The notes under the pieces: model-generated
The model's input: the letters and a program-made list of their open reading frames with translations, nothing else
What the model was told of the DNA's origin: nothing
Database searches by the model: none
Position numbers and translations under genes: made by a program
Assembly (NCBI GenBank): GCA_963556695.1
Contig: CAUWAG010000003.1
Location: 2,046,001 to 2,110,000 of the forward strand
Direction of reading: 5' to 3'
DNA: 64,000 bases
DNA from: Anthostomella pinea
Taxonomy: Eukaryota; Ascomycota; Sordariomycetes; Xylariales; Xylariaceae
Shown here: in pieces, positions 36,301-45,764 of the stretch
How positions within the stretch are numbered: the first letter of the stretch is position 1
Layout of the letters: the number at the start of each line of letters is the position of its first letter

Positions 36301-38539
36301 TCCTCAGAAAGCTTCAAACTGGGGTTATTGCGGCTGCTGGAATGATCAACCAAACCAGAGAGCATTAGGCGGAGACAACCGCGATCTCGGCCCGCTCACC
36401 AATCAAGACTGCGTACAGCACTGTATGGGGCAGGGCTTCGTCATGGCAGGTACGGAGAACGGCAACAGCTGCTACTGCGGTAACTTCTTGAACGGCACTG
36501 AGAGGGTCGATGACAGCGTTTGCTCTGTACCCTGTTCGGGCGACAGCACACAAGCATGTGGCGGTCCAAGTGCGCTCAGCTGCTGGAGCCATAGCGGTGA
36601 GGCGTATGGCTGGGCCAGTGCAGGGCCTCAGCCACTGGCTCCTACTGTCTCGCCTCCCACGGTAGCGTCACTGTTCATCGGCGGCGTCGAGGAGACGGTG
36701 ATTACAACTCCGGCCATCGTCTGGCCTGCGGGTGATGAGAACGTGGCAGGGCTCCTCAGCATCTATGGACCACCTTCGCAACAACCGGATGGTGACTTGC
36801 CGAGTGGTATGAGTTTCCCTACACCGGTTGATTCCACTGCCACCCCCCTGAACCCTCCGGGTGGCAACCCGACTTCAATGCAGCCGTCAGTTACCTCTCC
36901 GCCTTCACCCGGTCAAGGAAGCCCACCGGGCGCAACAAGTCCAGAAAGCGGCGGTGGTACGGGCCCCAGCAACTTTGGCACATCGAGAACGGCTCCTCGA
37001 GGCGGTACTGGTGCTGGAACAACCCCCGGCGGTGACACGACAGCCCCATTGACAACTACCAGTGGTACTGTGCCGACCCCCAATGGAAGCACTTCTCCCA
37101 CAAGTGCCATCAATACGACTCCTGGGACGAGCTCAAACTCATCTCCGAATGGTAACGGTGGTGCTGCACCTGGACAAGGGACTACTCCCAACTCGAGTCT
37201 GAGCGGTGGAACGAGTTCTCCTCTTACAACGCCAACATCGAATACCAATACTTCCCCAATTACCCCAGGCGGCAACGGTCCAACTACCCCTGGAGTCAGT
37301 ATCCCAACGAGCCCTGGAGCCGGCGTCCCGACTTCACCTGGAGCCAGCGCCCAAACTTCCCCTGGAGCCAGTGGCCCGACTTCTCCTGGAGCCGGTTCTC
37401 AGATTTCTCCTGGAGCCGGTGGCCCGACTTCTCCTGGAGCGAGCGCCCCGACTTCTCCTGGAGCCGGCACCCCAACTACACCTGGGGGAAGCTCAACCTC
37501 TACTCCCAAAAGTGCTGGCGGCACTGCAACTGGTCAAGGCAGTCCTCCCAACTCGACACCTTCAGGAGGAATCACAAACCCGTCGACCACGACTCCTGGT
37601 ACGCCCAACGGCCCTGGTCAGGGCACAACGTCGACCCCGAATAATGGCCCAGGGGGCTTGGGGCCGTGTGTTCCTAGGTTGGACTCGAATTGTACACCAA
37701 CCGGCGGGTTCGGAGGGCTCGGACCATGCACACCTGGTGTTGACTCGAACTGCACACCCACAGGCAATGACATTAACCCGAGCGCCACTCCGACCAACAA
37801 CGGTGGCAGTCCGGGAGGGCCTCTGGGTGGTGGCCCGCCGGGCCAAGGCCAGTCACCGTCAAACAGTGGAAACCCTGGACCATCCCCTACTGGCAACGGT
37901 GGCAGCTCATGCACAGCAGGTTCCAACGACCCATCATGCACCAACCCTGCCGGTGGTGGCCAGGGCCAGTCACCGTCGAACAATGGAAACCCTGGACCAT
38001 CCCCTACTGGCAACGGTGGCAGCTCATGCACAGCAGGTTCCAACGATCCATCGTGCACCAACCCTGGTGGTGGTGCAAGTGGTCTGACTCCTTCGTCTCC
38101 GGGGCAAGGCACGGCTACAACGCCGAATGGACCATCTACAAGTCCGGCCGGTAACGGTGCCGGTGGTATGGCACCAGGTCAACAGAGTCCAAGCTCGAGC
38201 CCAACGGCCACGACTTCAGGCCCATCCACTACATCGAGCCCGAATGGTGCCGGCGGGGCAGCACCAGTTCCCTTGACGACGGCCCCCCAGGCATCTTTTA
38301 CCTTTCCACCTGGTGTCGTTCCATACGGCCCCCCGTTGATGACCACATTGGCATCGATGATTGCTTGGAAATTACCCGATGGTGAGCAAGGCAGCCCAAC
38401 AATGCTTCATCACGACTTGAAATACATCGAGGAAGATACGCGCGGGATGCCCTACCTCGAGGAAACTTCTACTACCGCCGCTCCCATGTCCATGTGGCAT
38501 GCAAGATGGGACCGGATGCGACCTGTCCCTGTGTGGTAG
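33308..38539 (+). CDS. secreted repeat-rich WSC-domain cell-surface protein, 1743 aa
   Basis: One exon. I chose ATG 33308 rather than the first in-frame start at 33035 because it opens with a signal peptide (RVLLVAILFAFAFLVSA). Two Lys-Arg sites (residues 42-43 and 71-72, both LEKR) look like Kex2 cleavage sites. Residues ~75-300 are a non-repetitive hydrophobic/amphipathic domain with few cysteines. A Ser/Gly/Pro/Thr-rich stalk with several repeat families follows. Two cysteine modules ending in GWFC lie at about residues 876-945, and one WSC domain (residues ~1004-1097, eight cysteines, starting WGYCGCW). Another long stalk leads to a short non-repetitive C-terminus without a GPI signal. 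WSC domains bind wall glucans or act in wall-stress sensing, but there is no transmembrane segment after this one, so a secreted wall protein or adhesin is more likely than a sensor. Confidence 0.85.
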   Translation: MPSHSPSPPIARVLLVAILFAFAFLVSASVSSNTTTEPSLEKRHSSLDVGELELPDTLNTSGTETDHDLEKRGLIMGGLTHVVNHIFGSINPGAADALVAKVTGDVDGVLAALPLPSVEPSSGVPLFTIGQPTMPLTAQPQSTGVELGNLADRLGGLLNGILPEEAAGIINSITAEALNVVAAVQAVETSVAVLGNEVASNEVPPQNALDAIGGLISGLDSQILHIVDDITGPLTSAIPIPVVSELAAAIKDELGNVAGIVDNLVPEVGQLIEQNVCGLTALVDGVLNTVAGLCDGMSSAVSEASTEATSPASNTAAPMTVEPAPSSTALPGSVDTTAGGTTAAATSASPTLPLSTGPSTGGQGAASTTPNVGGSPTTQSNAQNTQGSISPASSAGGGTFPLPLPSAFSTSGGGGTFPLSSASSPSGGGGTFPLSTASSPSGGGGTFPLSSASSPSGGSGTFPLSSASSPSGGGGTFPLSTASSPSGGGGTFPLSSASSPSGGAGTFPLTTSGPSNGQSPATGGGGTFPLSSSSNAQSLATGSSSAPTGGGGTFPLSTSSNGQSFATGSSSAPTGGGGTFPLSSSSNAQSLTTGSVSTPTGGSYTFALSSASSSGPSNGQSPAAGSASAPTGGGGTSPLSSGSSSGSSNGQSPATGGASAPTGGGGTSPLSSSSNGQSVTTGFASAPAGGSYTFSLPSGSSNGPSNSQSPATGSASAPTGGVGASALSSGSSNGQSPATGGASSPTGAGDTSPLSSSSSNGQSPATGGGGASPLSSGPSNGQSPATSGSSQANPQGTNGQTSAVPNAGGTGQSTTPNTGGNGQPPSASNAAGSATPGAATPTGASPTALSSLPSMTDSAQPRVVGTATATGGGGPQTCNCPNASSPAPSGNPGAQGPCPGSGYTCDDCLDGWFCPPPQTPAQAAPCGYGWPCAHCDGGWFCVPMPTPAPGTCAGSSGPTSNSPGTITSSIPSSTVTISQPGPTSPPGGSGSNSPPPVTPQKASNWGYCGCWNDQPNQRALGGDNRDLGPLTNQDCVQHCMGQGFVMAGTENGNSCYCGNFLNGTERVDDSVCSVPCSGDSTQACGGPSALSCWSHSGEAYGWASAGPQPLAPTVSPPTVASLFIGGVEETVITTPAIVWPAGDENVAGLLSIYGPPSQQPDGDLPSGMSFPTPVDSTATPLNPPGGNPTSMQPSVTSPPSPGQGSPPGATSPESGGGTGPSNFGTSRTAPRGGTGAGTTPGGDTTAPLTTTSGTVPTPNGSTSPTSAINTTPGTSSNSSPNGNGGAAPGQGTTPNSSLSGGTSSPLTTPTSNTNTSPITPGGNGPTTPGVSIPTSPGAGVPTSPGASAQTSPGASGPTSPGAGSQISPGAGGPTSPGASAPTSPGAGTPTTPGGSSTSTPKSAGGTATGQGSPPNSTPSGGITNPSTTTPGTPNGPGQGTTSTPNNGPGGLGPCVPRLDSNCTPTGGFGGLGPCTPGVDSNCTPTGNDINPSATPTNNGGSPGGPLGGGPPGQGQSPSNSGNPGPSPTGNGGSSCTAGSNDPSCTNPAGGGQGQSPSNNGNPGPSPTGNGGSSCTAGSNDPSCTNPGGGASGLTPSSPGQGTATTPNGPSTSPAGNGAGGMAPGQQSPSSSPTATTSGPSTTSSPNGAGGAAPVPLTTAPQASFTFPPGVVPYGPPLMTTLASMIAWKLPDGEQGSPTMLHHDLKYIEEDTRGMPYLEETSTTAAPMSMWHARWDRMRPVPVW
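34541..34810 (+). repeat. six 45-bp tandem repeats in the WSC protein gene
   Basis: Units start at 34541, 34586, 34631, 34676, 34721 and 34766, each encoding a GGGGTFPLSSASSPS-like 15-mer. Units 4-6 nearly copy units 1-3, giving a 135-bp higher-order duplication. Confidence 0.9.
34850..35680 (+). repeat. degenerate repeat array encoding SNGQSPATG-type units
   Basis: About a dozen imperfect copies of a Ser/Gly/Pro/Thr unit built on SSNGQSPATG and SAPTGGGGT. Spacing varies. Codon third positions differ between copies, so this array is older than the 45-bp one. Confidence 0.8.
37305..37490 (+). repeat. 24-bp tandem repeats encoding SPGA-type octapeptides
   Basis: Seven or so copies of an eight-residue unit (TSPGASAQ-like) inside the second stalk of the WSC protein. 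Confidence 0.85.
37841..38070 (+). repeat. two 117-bp direct repeats in the WSC protein gene
   Basis: A 39-residue unit with two cysteines (GSSCTAGSNDPSCTNP) occurs at 37841 and again at 37958 with few differences. Confidence 0.85.
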
Positions 38540-39605
38540 GTTATGTCGTCGATTGCAGGTGACTGAGATGAGAGGAAAGGGTGTTCGGGCGAATTATATA
38601 TCAAACTGAAAGGGAATGGGTGGCAGTTTTGTTTCTGTTTTGGAATTGGGTCTGGGCTTTTCATATCTACTTACCTTATGGGATCGGTGTAGTAATGGTG
38701 CATGCAGTTAACCCCTTAGAAACACTAGATATCCTAGGAGCTAGGCTAACGAAGAGGAGTATTGTTCTTCAACCCGAGGCATACTCGCGATGATGCGCAG
38801 CAGTACCAGATTCCATCTATCCATCGATCTACTCGCCAGCTGCACCTCTGCGTCCTGGGACAATTCATTGCTTGACTTATGAGCAGGCAGGCGAAGCGTA
38901 ATTATGTATGCCCTCCCGGAGCAGCCATGGTTCCGCTCGCTGTTGCCAAGCCCGTCGGGTCGATTTCGCCAGAGAAAGGTAGAGCAGCCTCAGATATCCT
39001 ATATGTATCTGGCCTAGGTGCTGGGAGGTATCACAAGAGACTTTTATAAGAGTGGTTTATTTTTATTTTTTTACCCCGGCAGATCCAATGAGCCTCTCGA
39101 CTGAAAGGGAAATATAGCAGTACTTCTGATGCGATTGGGTATCTGGTCATTCACCCACCCACCCTATGAGCAAGTCTCCGCGATGCAGCGTAGCGAGCAC
39201 ACTGAGTAGGTAGAGATCTTGATGATCTCGGACATTCTTTGCAAGCCATGAGGTAGGTACCAAGTTGATATTTTAGACGACGAATGACATGTTGGTTATA
39301 GATCCAATGATATGATGAGCACTACGCCTCCTCGTGCATTCTCGTCTGTATGGACTGCATGTACGGCGTGTGTGTGCCATCTCCGTCAGGCTGCAGTCCT
39401 GTGATCCTGCTACCTGCTACCTGCTACCTGCTACCTGCTACCTGCTATCTGCGTTGAGAACCTATGTACAGCACCACGTGGTGTTTGTTCGTCTACCCAA
39501 CGACGTTTGGTTGACAACACTGCCCGGCAGACAGATCATGGCGGTGAACTGACTGACCAACTGCTCCACTCGTTTCTCTCTCTCCAGGTCGTATGTCTGC
39601 CTTTT
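38540..39605. other. convergent intergenic region with a 7-bp minisatellite
   Basis: 3' sides of the WSC gene and the minus-strand gene. CTGCTAC is repeated about six times at 39407-39450. Nothing else seen. Confidence 0.5.
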
Positions 39606-40475
39606 TCATTCCGCCGCCGCTGCTTTCTCCTCGCTTGCCGGCTCCTGCACCTGCACCGCCGTCGGTTCAGGTTGCTCCTCGTCCGGGTGGGTGCTGCGGA
39701 TCATCCGTCGTCTGTCCTCGCTCGCGTTGACAACCTTGCGCAGCGTGGCCATGCGTCTCTCGAACTCGCCGACAATGCCGGAGTAATCCTCGCTGTCGGC
39801 CCGGTCCCGCTGACCGCTCCTGCTCCCGCTCCCACTCGCGCTGGTGTTGGTGTTGGCCTCGCTGGATACGCGGAGCTCGGTCAAGGTCGAGGAGGAGCCG
39901 AGGGCGCCGCTCTCGACGCCTTCGATGCGCAGCATCAGCCTGTCGGGGCGGCTGTTGTTGATGTTTCTGTTGTTGCTTCCATCACCGTCGTCGCCGTCCC
40001 CACCCCCGCCGTTGTTGCTACTGTTCTCGCCGTCGGACGACGGGGGCGAGATCTGGCTGAGCTGCGTGTCGAGCACGGCCCACGACGGCGACAGGCTCGA
40101 CGACCAGGCCACGCTGTATTTGGTGTTGCCGCCCTCGGCGTCGTTGGTGGGGGCCAGGTCGAGTATCATGGCATGGTTGGTGGGGTCGGAGCCCGATGCG
40201 TCGATGTTGTGGGCGTCCGAGTGCTCGGCGAGCGCCTGCGTCAGGACGTCCGGATCGTCGTCGCTGAAGATGTAGCGCACGTGCGGGTGGTGGGTGGTCC
40301 GCGTCGAGGTGTTGTTCACGAGGGCGAAGATGGGCGCGAACGGGGGTGGTGGTGGGTTCGGGGTTTGGTGTTGTGAGGCAGCGGCAGCCGTGGTGGTGCC
40401 GGTGCCGGCGGCGTGGTGGTGGAGCGAGTCCCCGGCTGGCACCGGCGGCTGCTGCTCGGTTGCAGGCTCCGTCAT
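39606..40475 (-). CDS. fungal protein of unknown function, 289 aa
   Basis: Single exon. I chose ATG 40475 (MTEPATEQQ) over the upstream in-frame start at 40580 because the upstream 35 codons lack protein character. The N-terminal ~50 residues are Pro/His/Ala-rich. A more ordered part (about 50-145) begins APIFALVNNTST and contains HPHVRYIFSDDDPD, a hydrophobic MILDLAP strand and a SLSPSWAVLDTQLSQ segment. A low-complexity Asn/Gly/Asp region follows, then LMLRIEGVE and an EFERRMATLRKVV helix. It has no signal peptide, membrane segment or known catalytic motif. The layout, islands of order in low complexity, resembles small adaptor proteins, but I assign no function. Confidence 0.75.
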   Translation of the reverse strand: MTEPATEQQPPVPAGDSLHHHAAGTGTTTAAAASQHQTPNPPPPPFAPIFALVNNTSTRTTHHPHVRYIFSDDDPDVLTQALAEHSDAHNIDASGSDPTNHAMILDLAPTNDAEGGNTKYSVAWSSSLSPSWAVLDTQLSQISPPSSDGENSSNNGGGGDGDDGDGSNNRNINNSRPDRLMLRIEGVESGALGSSSTLTELRVSSEANTNTSASGSGSRSGQRDRADSEDYSGIVGEFERRMATLRKVVNASEDRRRMIRSTHPDEEQPEPTAVQVQEPASEEKAAAAE

Positions 40476-41098
40476 CTCGGATGGGTGGAGGATATCGGAT
40501 GGAGGTGTGGGAGTTGAGCAGGCTGGCGCATCGTGAACTCGGGGTTGTGATGGGAAGTTAAAGGATGCCCCCAACCTCAAGGAAACCGTCCGTTGCCTTG
40601 ATGTGATGTGTGCTGCAGCTCTTCATGTGGGCGAGAGCTGCAGGCTGTAGGCTGTAGGCTGTAGACTGCATTGGAAGCCACCAAGGTACAGCCTACAGGG
40701 AGCTTTAAAGCTTCCAACTATCTTATCGGCACGTGGGGCGAGCTTGGCGTTACCTGGCAACATAAAGGGGCATGAGGGGTTTAGGAGTAATAAACCGAGC
40801 AAGCTGAAATCGATGAGATGACGAGATGACGAGACGATGGGAATCTGAGAAGCATGTCAATGTCTCGTGGTCATTGATATTTGCAACAGTAATATGCTGT
40901 TTCATGCTGTCTGTACTGTTTCAATGTCAGCACAAGGACTAAACCCAAGTTCGGCTCCTGTTCTCCTCACCACCACCACAATTTGATAATTGTAGTCAAT
41001 ACCAGACAGAGCCTCTTGGGTATCGTATCAAACAGTTCAAACGCCAAAAGAAGCAAGAATAGTGCCGTCGTGTGAAGCTTCTTGCGTCAAACCCCCCA
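40476..41098. other. intergenic region with a small inverted repeat
   Basis: GGCTGTA is repeated three times near 40640-40662, and TACAGCCTACAG follows near 40687-40698, forming a possible hairpin. No gene seen. Confidence 0.4.
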
Positions 41099-41631
41099 TC
41101 ACTGCGGCTCGTCTGCCAGAATCTCTAACTGTTCATCACCCTCCTGCTGCGGCGCTGCACCATTCTCTCCTCCCCACTCGAACTCTGGGATAAGCTGTCA
41201 GCCTCAGGTCCACACATCAAGCAAGAAACATGGAAGGTGCCTCGTGACTCACTCTGTCGGCACATAGGGCACTGTCCCTTGGCTGAGTCCTGCTTGATCC
41301 ACTCCATGATGCAATGCTTTGGAGTTGTCAGTGGGTGCAATTTCCATCGACAAGGTGTAGGCAGAGGCAGGTCTGGCACTGACCATGTGGAAGTTGTGTC
41401 CACACTTGCCCGACACTGACGAGATGATCTAAGTGTCAGCCATGGCACGAATGGAGAAGTGAACCCAAGATGATGGCTAAGGTACTCACGGAGGCTGCAG
41501 TCGTCTCCGGGAAATTTGCAGGTCGGGCATGTACCGTCAAAGTGGACTTGACAGATACCGCAGACATCGTCCTCAGGGAGGTCCCATCTCCAAGTCGCGA
41601 CCGCGTTCCACTTCTTGATCTTGACCTTCAT
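41099..41631 (-). CDS. APC11: anaphase-promoting complex RING-H2 subunit Apc11, 107 aa
   Basis: Four exons: 41631-41490, 41415-41384, 41316-41253 and 41184-41099. Introns are 41416-41489 (74 bp), 41317-41383 (67 bp, ending in AAG) and 41185-41252 (68 bp). All joins keep the frame and rebuild a complete RING-H2: VCGICQVHFDGTCPTCKFPG, then CGHNFHMHCI, then CPMCRQKFEW. The N-terminal MKVKIKKWNAVATWRWD is diagnostic of Apc11. An upstream in-frame TTG at 41637 is not the start; the ATG at 41631 fits the family. Apc11 binds the E2 enzyme and, with the Apc2 cullin, forms the catalytic core of the APC/C ubiquitin ligase that degrades securin and cyclins. The C-terminal ~25 residues are acidic and Gln-rich and less conserved. 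Confidence 0.95.
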
Positions 41632-42726
41632 GGCCAACGCGTTTCGCAGCTGGTAGTGCTAAGGACGTCTCGCATGAACCTGTAAACAGCAAAGTAATTG
41701 CAGTTGCGGCCTTCTTAGTAGGCGTGTCTTCTCTGTGTCGTCCGTCCACTTGCTGGAACGGTGCCTGGTAGAGGACGGGAATTAACAACAATCACATGCA
41801 ACAAATGCATCAAAACGCGCCTGCATAGACGCATAGACCAATAAAGTGACATCAATCGCACTTATCCCTTTATTGTGGATCCAGTGCATGGACCCATATG
41901 GAGTATTCTGGTAACCCCACCAGATATGTTGGAGGTTACCTGAGGAAGGCTGCCTGGCAACCCACCTGTTGCCCCAGGTACCTCACCACTGTAATTTAGG
42001 TATTTAGATCCATCTCGGATGGAATCCTTTCCATCCGACCTTTTAATGAAGCACCACCCAGACCTCTGATAGATTACAACAAGACTTGTGATTTGTCAGC
42101 ATCTGGGAAAGCTACCATAAGGCACATTATCAGGCACTTATCAGATCTTAGGTACCCGTTAAGCGGTCCACTATAAGATAAGGTAGAGAGACCTTGCAAG
42201 TGCCAAAGCCGCTTATCGGCACTGCCAAACTGCTCGAGCTCCATTCCACTATCTTTTTAGGTCGTTGTTAGACTTCCCACCATCCGTCACCTCACCTGTG
42301 ACGAAGCAGCTGTTGCCCAACCTCCAACCACCCACCTCCGCATAGCACTGTTGGTGAAGAAAAGAATAATAAGACGGTGTGCGGCTGCCTAGTGTAGAAG
42401 AGACAATTGGCACAACACCCCGCACCTGCTGCTCTCGATCCTCTGGCATAAAGAAAGCACGCCCTCAACATCCGCCCCCTTCTCACCATCCCCTTCTTCG
42501 GGCGAGGTGCCGAGCTGTGTTTGTTCTCCGTCTGAGCGAGTCTGAGCGAGCGAGCGACCAGACCTCACCCGCCCGAGCAACACAAAGCTTGTTACTGCTA
42601 CTCTGCATATCCTACCCGCTTATCGCTGCAACTCCACCGACGCGCCGCCGGATCACGGAGCCGACGCACGACATCACCGACACATATTGCGTATCGGCCG
42701 CCGATCGACCTGCGTAAAGTCTCGGG
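41632..42726. other. divergent intergenic region between APC11 and the sulfurtransferase gene
   Basis: 1.1 kb shared upstream region. Several TTATC/GATAA-type hexamers (about 42120-42220) could bind GATA factors. The last 450 bp are pyrimidine-rich. No gene seen. Confidence 0.4.
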
Positions 42727-43795
42727 ATGGCTTCCTTCGCCGTCTTCCGCGCAACGAAAGTTGCCCTCCCTCGCCAGTCCTTCCGAACCTGCAAGATATT
42801 CACCATGGATGCCAGACGGAATTTCTCATCCTATCTGGTGTCGCCAAAGGAGCTCAACGAAGCTCTGAAGAAGAGCCCGCCCTCCCCCATTAACCCCGAA
42901 CCCCGAATCGTCCCTCTCTGCGCTGCCTGGTTCTTGCCGAACGATAAGCGAAAAGGCCTCGAGGTCTTCCGAGAGAAGCGAATCCCCAAGGCACGCTTCT
43001 TCGACCTCGACAAGGTCATCGACAAGCGAAGTCCCTACCCACACATGCTGCCGAGCGCCAAGCAGTTTGCCGAGGCCATGAGCGAGCTGGGCATCCGGAA
43101 GGAGGATACTGTAGTCGTCTACGATACAAAGGAGTTGGGCATTTTCAGTGCGCCTCGCGTTGGTTGGACACTCAAAGTCTTCGGACACCCCAAGGTACAT
43201 GTCCTGAACAACTTCAAACTGTGGGTAGAGGAAGGCTTTCCCACAGAGTCGGGCGAGTTCTATAGCGTGGAATGCAACCCTTACCCGATCCCCAAGATCG
43301 ATGAGGACAAGGTCGCAAGCTACGAACAAGTGCGCGAGGTGGCCGAGGACTCCAACAAGGAGGGTGCCGAGGGCGTCCAAATTCTGGATGCCAGACCACC
43401 AGGCAGATTTACTGGCAAGGACCCCGAGCCGAGGGAAGGGTTGTCTTCTGGGCACATGCCTGGATCTATCAGTGTCCCATTCAGCTCTGTTCTCGACCCG
43501 ACGACCAAGGCTTTCCTGCCAAAGGACAAGCTGAAGCAGCTCTTTGAGGAGAAGGGTGTCGATCCGTCGAAACCCATCATCTCAACCTGTGGTACGGGTG
43601 TCACGGCGGTGGCCATCGAGACGGCTTTAGAGGAGGCTGGACTCGGTTCTGCAGACAACCGTAAGGTCTACGATGGTAGTTGGACGTAAGTCGCGTGCCC
43701 CTGGAGCCATTTCATGGGTGGTGAGCTAATGCGAGATCAGCGAGTGGGCACAACGAGTCAAGCCCTCTGATAACCTGATTCTCAAGGACGAGTAG
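42727..43795 (+). CDS. 3-mercaptopyruvate/thiosulfate sulfurtransferase (two rhodanese domains), 337 aa
   Basis: Exon 1 is 42727-43685, the intron is 43686-43740 (55 bp, GTAAGT...GCTAAT...ATCAG) and exon 2 is 43741-43795. The N-terminal rhodanese-like domain (about residues 35-190) lacks a catalytic cysteine. The C-terminal domain (about 210-330) has the active loop CGTGVTA with Cys288. CG(S/T)GVTA loops are typical of mercaptopyruvate sulfurtransferases (Tum1 type); thiosulfate sulfurtransferases usually have CRKGVT-like loops. Expected role: sulfur transfer from mercaptopyruvate to thioredoxin or to tRNA-thiolation carriers. The first ~30 residues are basic and free of acidic residues up to Met27, like a mitochondrial presequence; Met27 could start a cytosolic form. 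Confidence 0.92.
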
Positions 43796-45092
43796 AGTTT
43801 GGGCTGGAAGAAGCAGTGAAGATTGGCAGACTGAATGTGATGAGATACCCTCCTTCCTAGGAATTCATTGTTTATAGTTGTATGGTTACGATGCATGAGC
43901 CCCCGTCGGATCATCTACGTCGTTTGCGATGTTTACATTGGGCGCGAGCTTCGGCAGGTGGGTTTTTGATTGTGTGTTTACCAATGCATGTGTCTTATCA
44001 AGGTCACGGTGTACTTGGGAGGTTGCGCGGGATATTTGTTCCGCCGTCTTCTTCAATGGTAGTGCATTCCCAGGGGCGTGGCGCAAGGGGGCGCTTGCTT
44101 CTCAACTCTACAGAATGATCGGTACCTAACACACGATATGGATACTCGCCTTCACTGATGATAGTGATCCTTTCCGCGTCGCGCTGATGAGAGCGACTGC
44201 TCTCATCGGTGACGAAACATGAGTGATGTGCTCGATGCAACCCATGGACAAACGAAAGCCCACGAAGGCGTCGGATCGGTACCTACAGTCTTCACTTGAT
44301 CACGCTTGGTCTTCGATTTGAGGGAGCATTTCACAGCCTGCTTCTTGTAAACGCAATTTAGGTAGAGCGCCCTACTGAGCTATGAGATACTTGCACGCAG
44401 ATCACAGTCAAAGATGGAAGGAATGTCTCTAGCCATCCATCGGTGAAGATCTGTGTGACTGTACGGGTGCAGACAACCGGAATGTCTGAAACATAGGTAG
44501 GTAACCTCCCTTTCATGGGGAGAGGAGGGGGAGACATCCACGTCTCATCACGCACCGCGTATCGTCGTTTGGCCGTCGACTGAGCTGCCCAATGGAGCAT
44601 AGTGCCGTGCTGCAGGCTTCCCGGACCCCAAGGGCACAAATCAGAAGAACTGGAGATGTGGTGCCGGTGCTGCCGCGCTGCGCCTTTCGTATTCCCCCGC
44701 CGCGGACGCGTGGGCCAGGGCGATCTTGCTACCCCATTAGTGAATGTGTCAAGCTAGAATATGCGGTGCGACCTTCTGTCTGTCGTGTCGGATCGGCCCC
44801 TGCCCAGCTGAGCTCACGTAGACGTCAGAGCCGGCCATCTGTTTGTATGGACATGCAAGGAGGTGTTTACGTGTACATAAGATGCCGGCTGGGTCAAGGT
44901 GCCTCTGGCTATTCCGCGCGGAAGTGGCGGATCTCGTGAGCATAATTCGACCTCACAGCATCGAAACCCTCAATCAAGTCAGTCAGTCAGTCCACACTGC
45001 GTCTCTTCACGACAGCGATTGCCTGTTCACGCCTACGAGTTGACTACTTGCTTATTACTACACGATAATTAAACAACAATAATCATTTCAAA
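43796..45092. other. intergenic, no gene seen
   Basis: 1.3 kb with only short frames. A D-arm-like segment on the minus strand near 44345-44375 does not fold into a tRNA (see rejected items). The last 100 bp before 45093 are an A/C-rich leader. Confidence 0.4.
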
Positions 45093-45764
45093 ATGCCTTC
45101 CCTCCGCCCATCATCCCCCTTGGTGGTGCTGCTCCTCCTCCTCCTCAACAGCGCCCAAGCCCAAGAATCCTCCGCGACGGGCGGCACGACCGTGACGAAC
45201 TGCTTCGTGCCGCCGTGCACGGTCAGCTTGCCGACCGAGACCCTGCCCTCGCTGTCCGACACGGTCATCATCTCGGACCCGACCACGACCGTGTCGTCGG
45301 CTTCGTTCACCGACACCGTCATTCTGTCGGATCCCACCACCACTGCCTCCACGACCGCTGGCGGGGGGCCTATTTCGATCCAGACTAGCATGCCTAGTGG
45401 GAGTGGGAGTGGCTCGGGTAGTGGTGCTTATACTACGGCTACGGTCACGGCGTCGGATTCTACTGCTGCTACTACTACCACCAGCACGGCCGCCACACGC
45501 ACCGACACGGGCGACGCGTCGGGGTCGGGCTTCACTATCCAGACTAGCACGCCGGGCAGCAGCGGCAGCGGCGGCGACGGCTCGACTGTCGTGGTTGGGT
45601 CGACTAGCGTCGAGACTGTGAGTGGTACCGGGGCCGCAGGGGGGACCGAGACGAGTGCGAGTGCGGGTGCGAGTGCGACGGAGACGCCGGCTGCTGCTGG
45701 GAGGGTCGGCGCTCCGGGCGTGTTCTCGGGACTGGCGGGCGTGCTGTTGGCTTTGGTGGTTTGA
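45093..45764 (+). CDS. GPI-anchored Ser/Thr-rich cell-wall protein, 223 aa
   Basis: The N-terminal signal peptide contains LVVLLLLLLNSAQAQ, with likely cleavage after an Ala near residue 23. The body is almost all Ser, Thr, Gly and Ala, with a single Cys pair near residues 37-42 (NCFVPPC) and two related segments (TDTVILSDPTTT type). It has no catalytic domain. The C-terminus has a small-residue omega region, a short spacer and a hydrophobic tail (VFSGLAGVLLALVV) ending at the stop, the layout of a GPI signal. Such short mannoprotein-like proteins usually end up covalently bound to wall glucan; a specific role cannot be assigned. Third-position G/C is very high compared with flanking DNA. Confidence 0.8.
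   Translation: MPSLRPSSPLVVLLLLLLNSAQAQESSATGGTTVTNCFVPPCTVSLPTETLPSLSDTVIISDPTTTVSSASFTDTVILSDPTTTASTTAGGGPISIQTSMPSGSGSGSGSGAYTTATVTASDSTAATTTTSTAATRTDTGDASGSGFTIQTSTPGSSGSGGDGSTVVVGSTSVETVSGTGAAGGTETSASAGASATETPAAAGRVGAPGVFSGLAGVLLALVV

Noticed and set aside
34269..38087. Long open frames on both strands overlapping the WSC protein gene (up to 337 codons)
   Set aside because: They are side effects of Ser/Gly/Pro-rich repeats, which avoid stops in other frames; their translations are low-complexity Leu/Val/Arg strings.
40720..42230. Shared TTATCGGCAC on both sides of APC11 as a possible transposon border
   Set aside because: Only about 10-11 bases are shared, in the same orientation, without target-site duplication or inverted arms; may be chance or GATA sites.
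44330..44390. tRNA-like D-arm on the minus strand (TAGCTCAGTAGGGCGC)
   Set aside because: D-stem does not close properly, and no anticodon arm or GGTTCRA box at the right distance was found.
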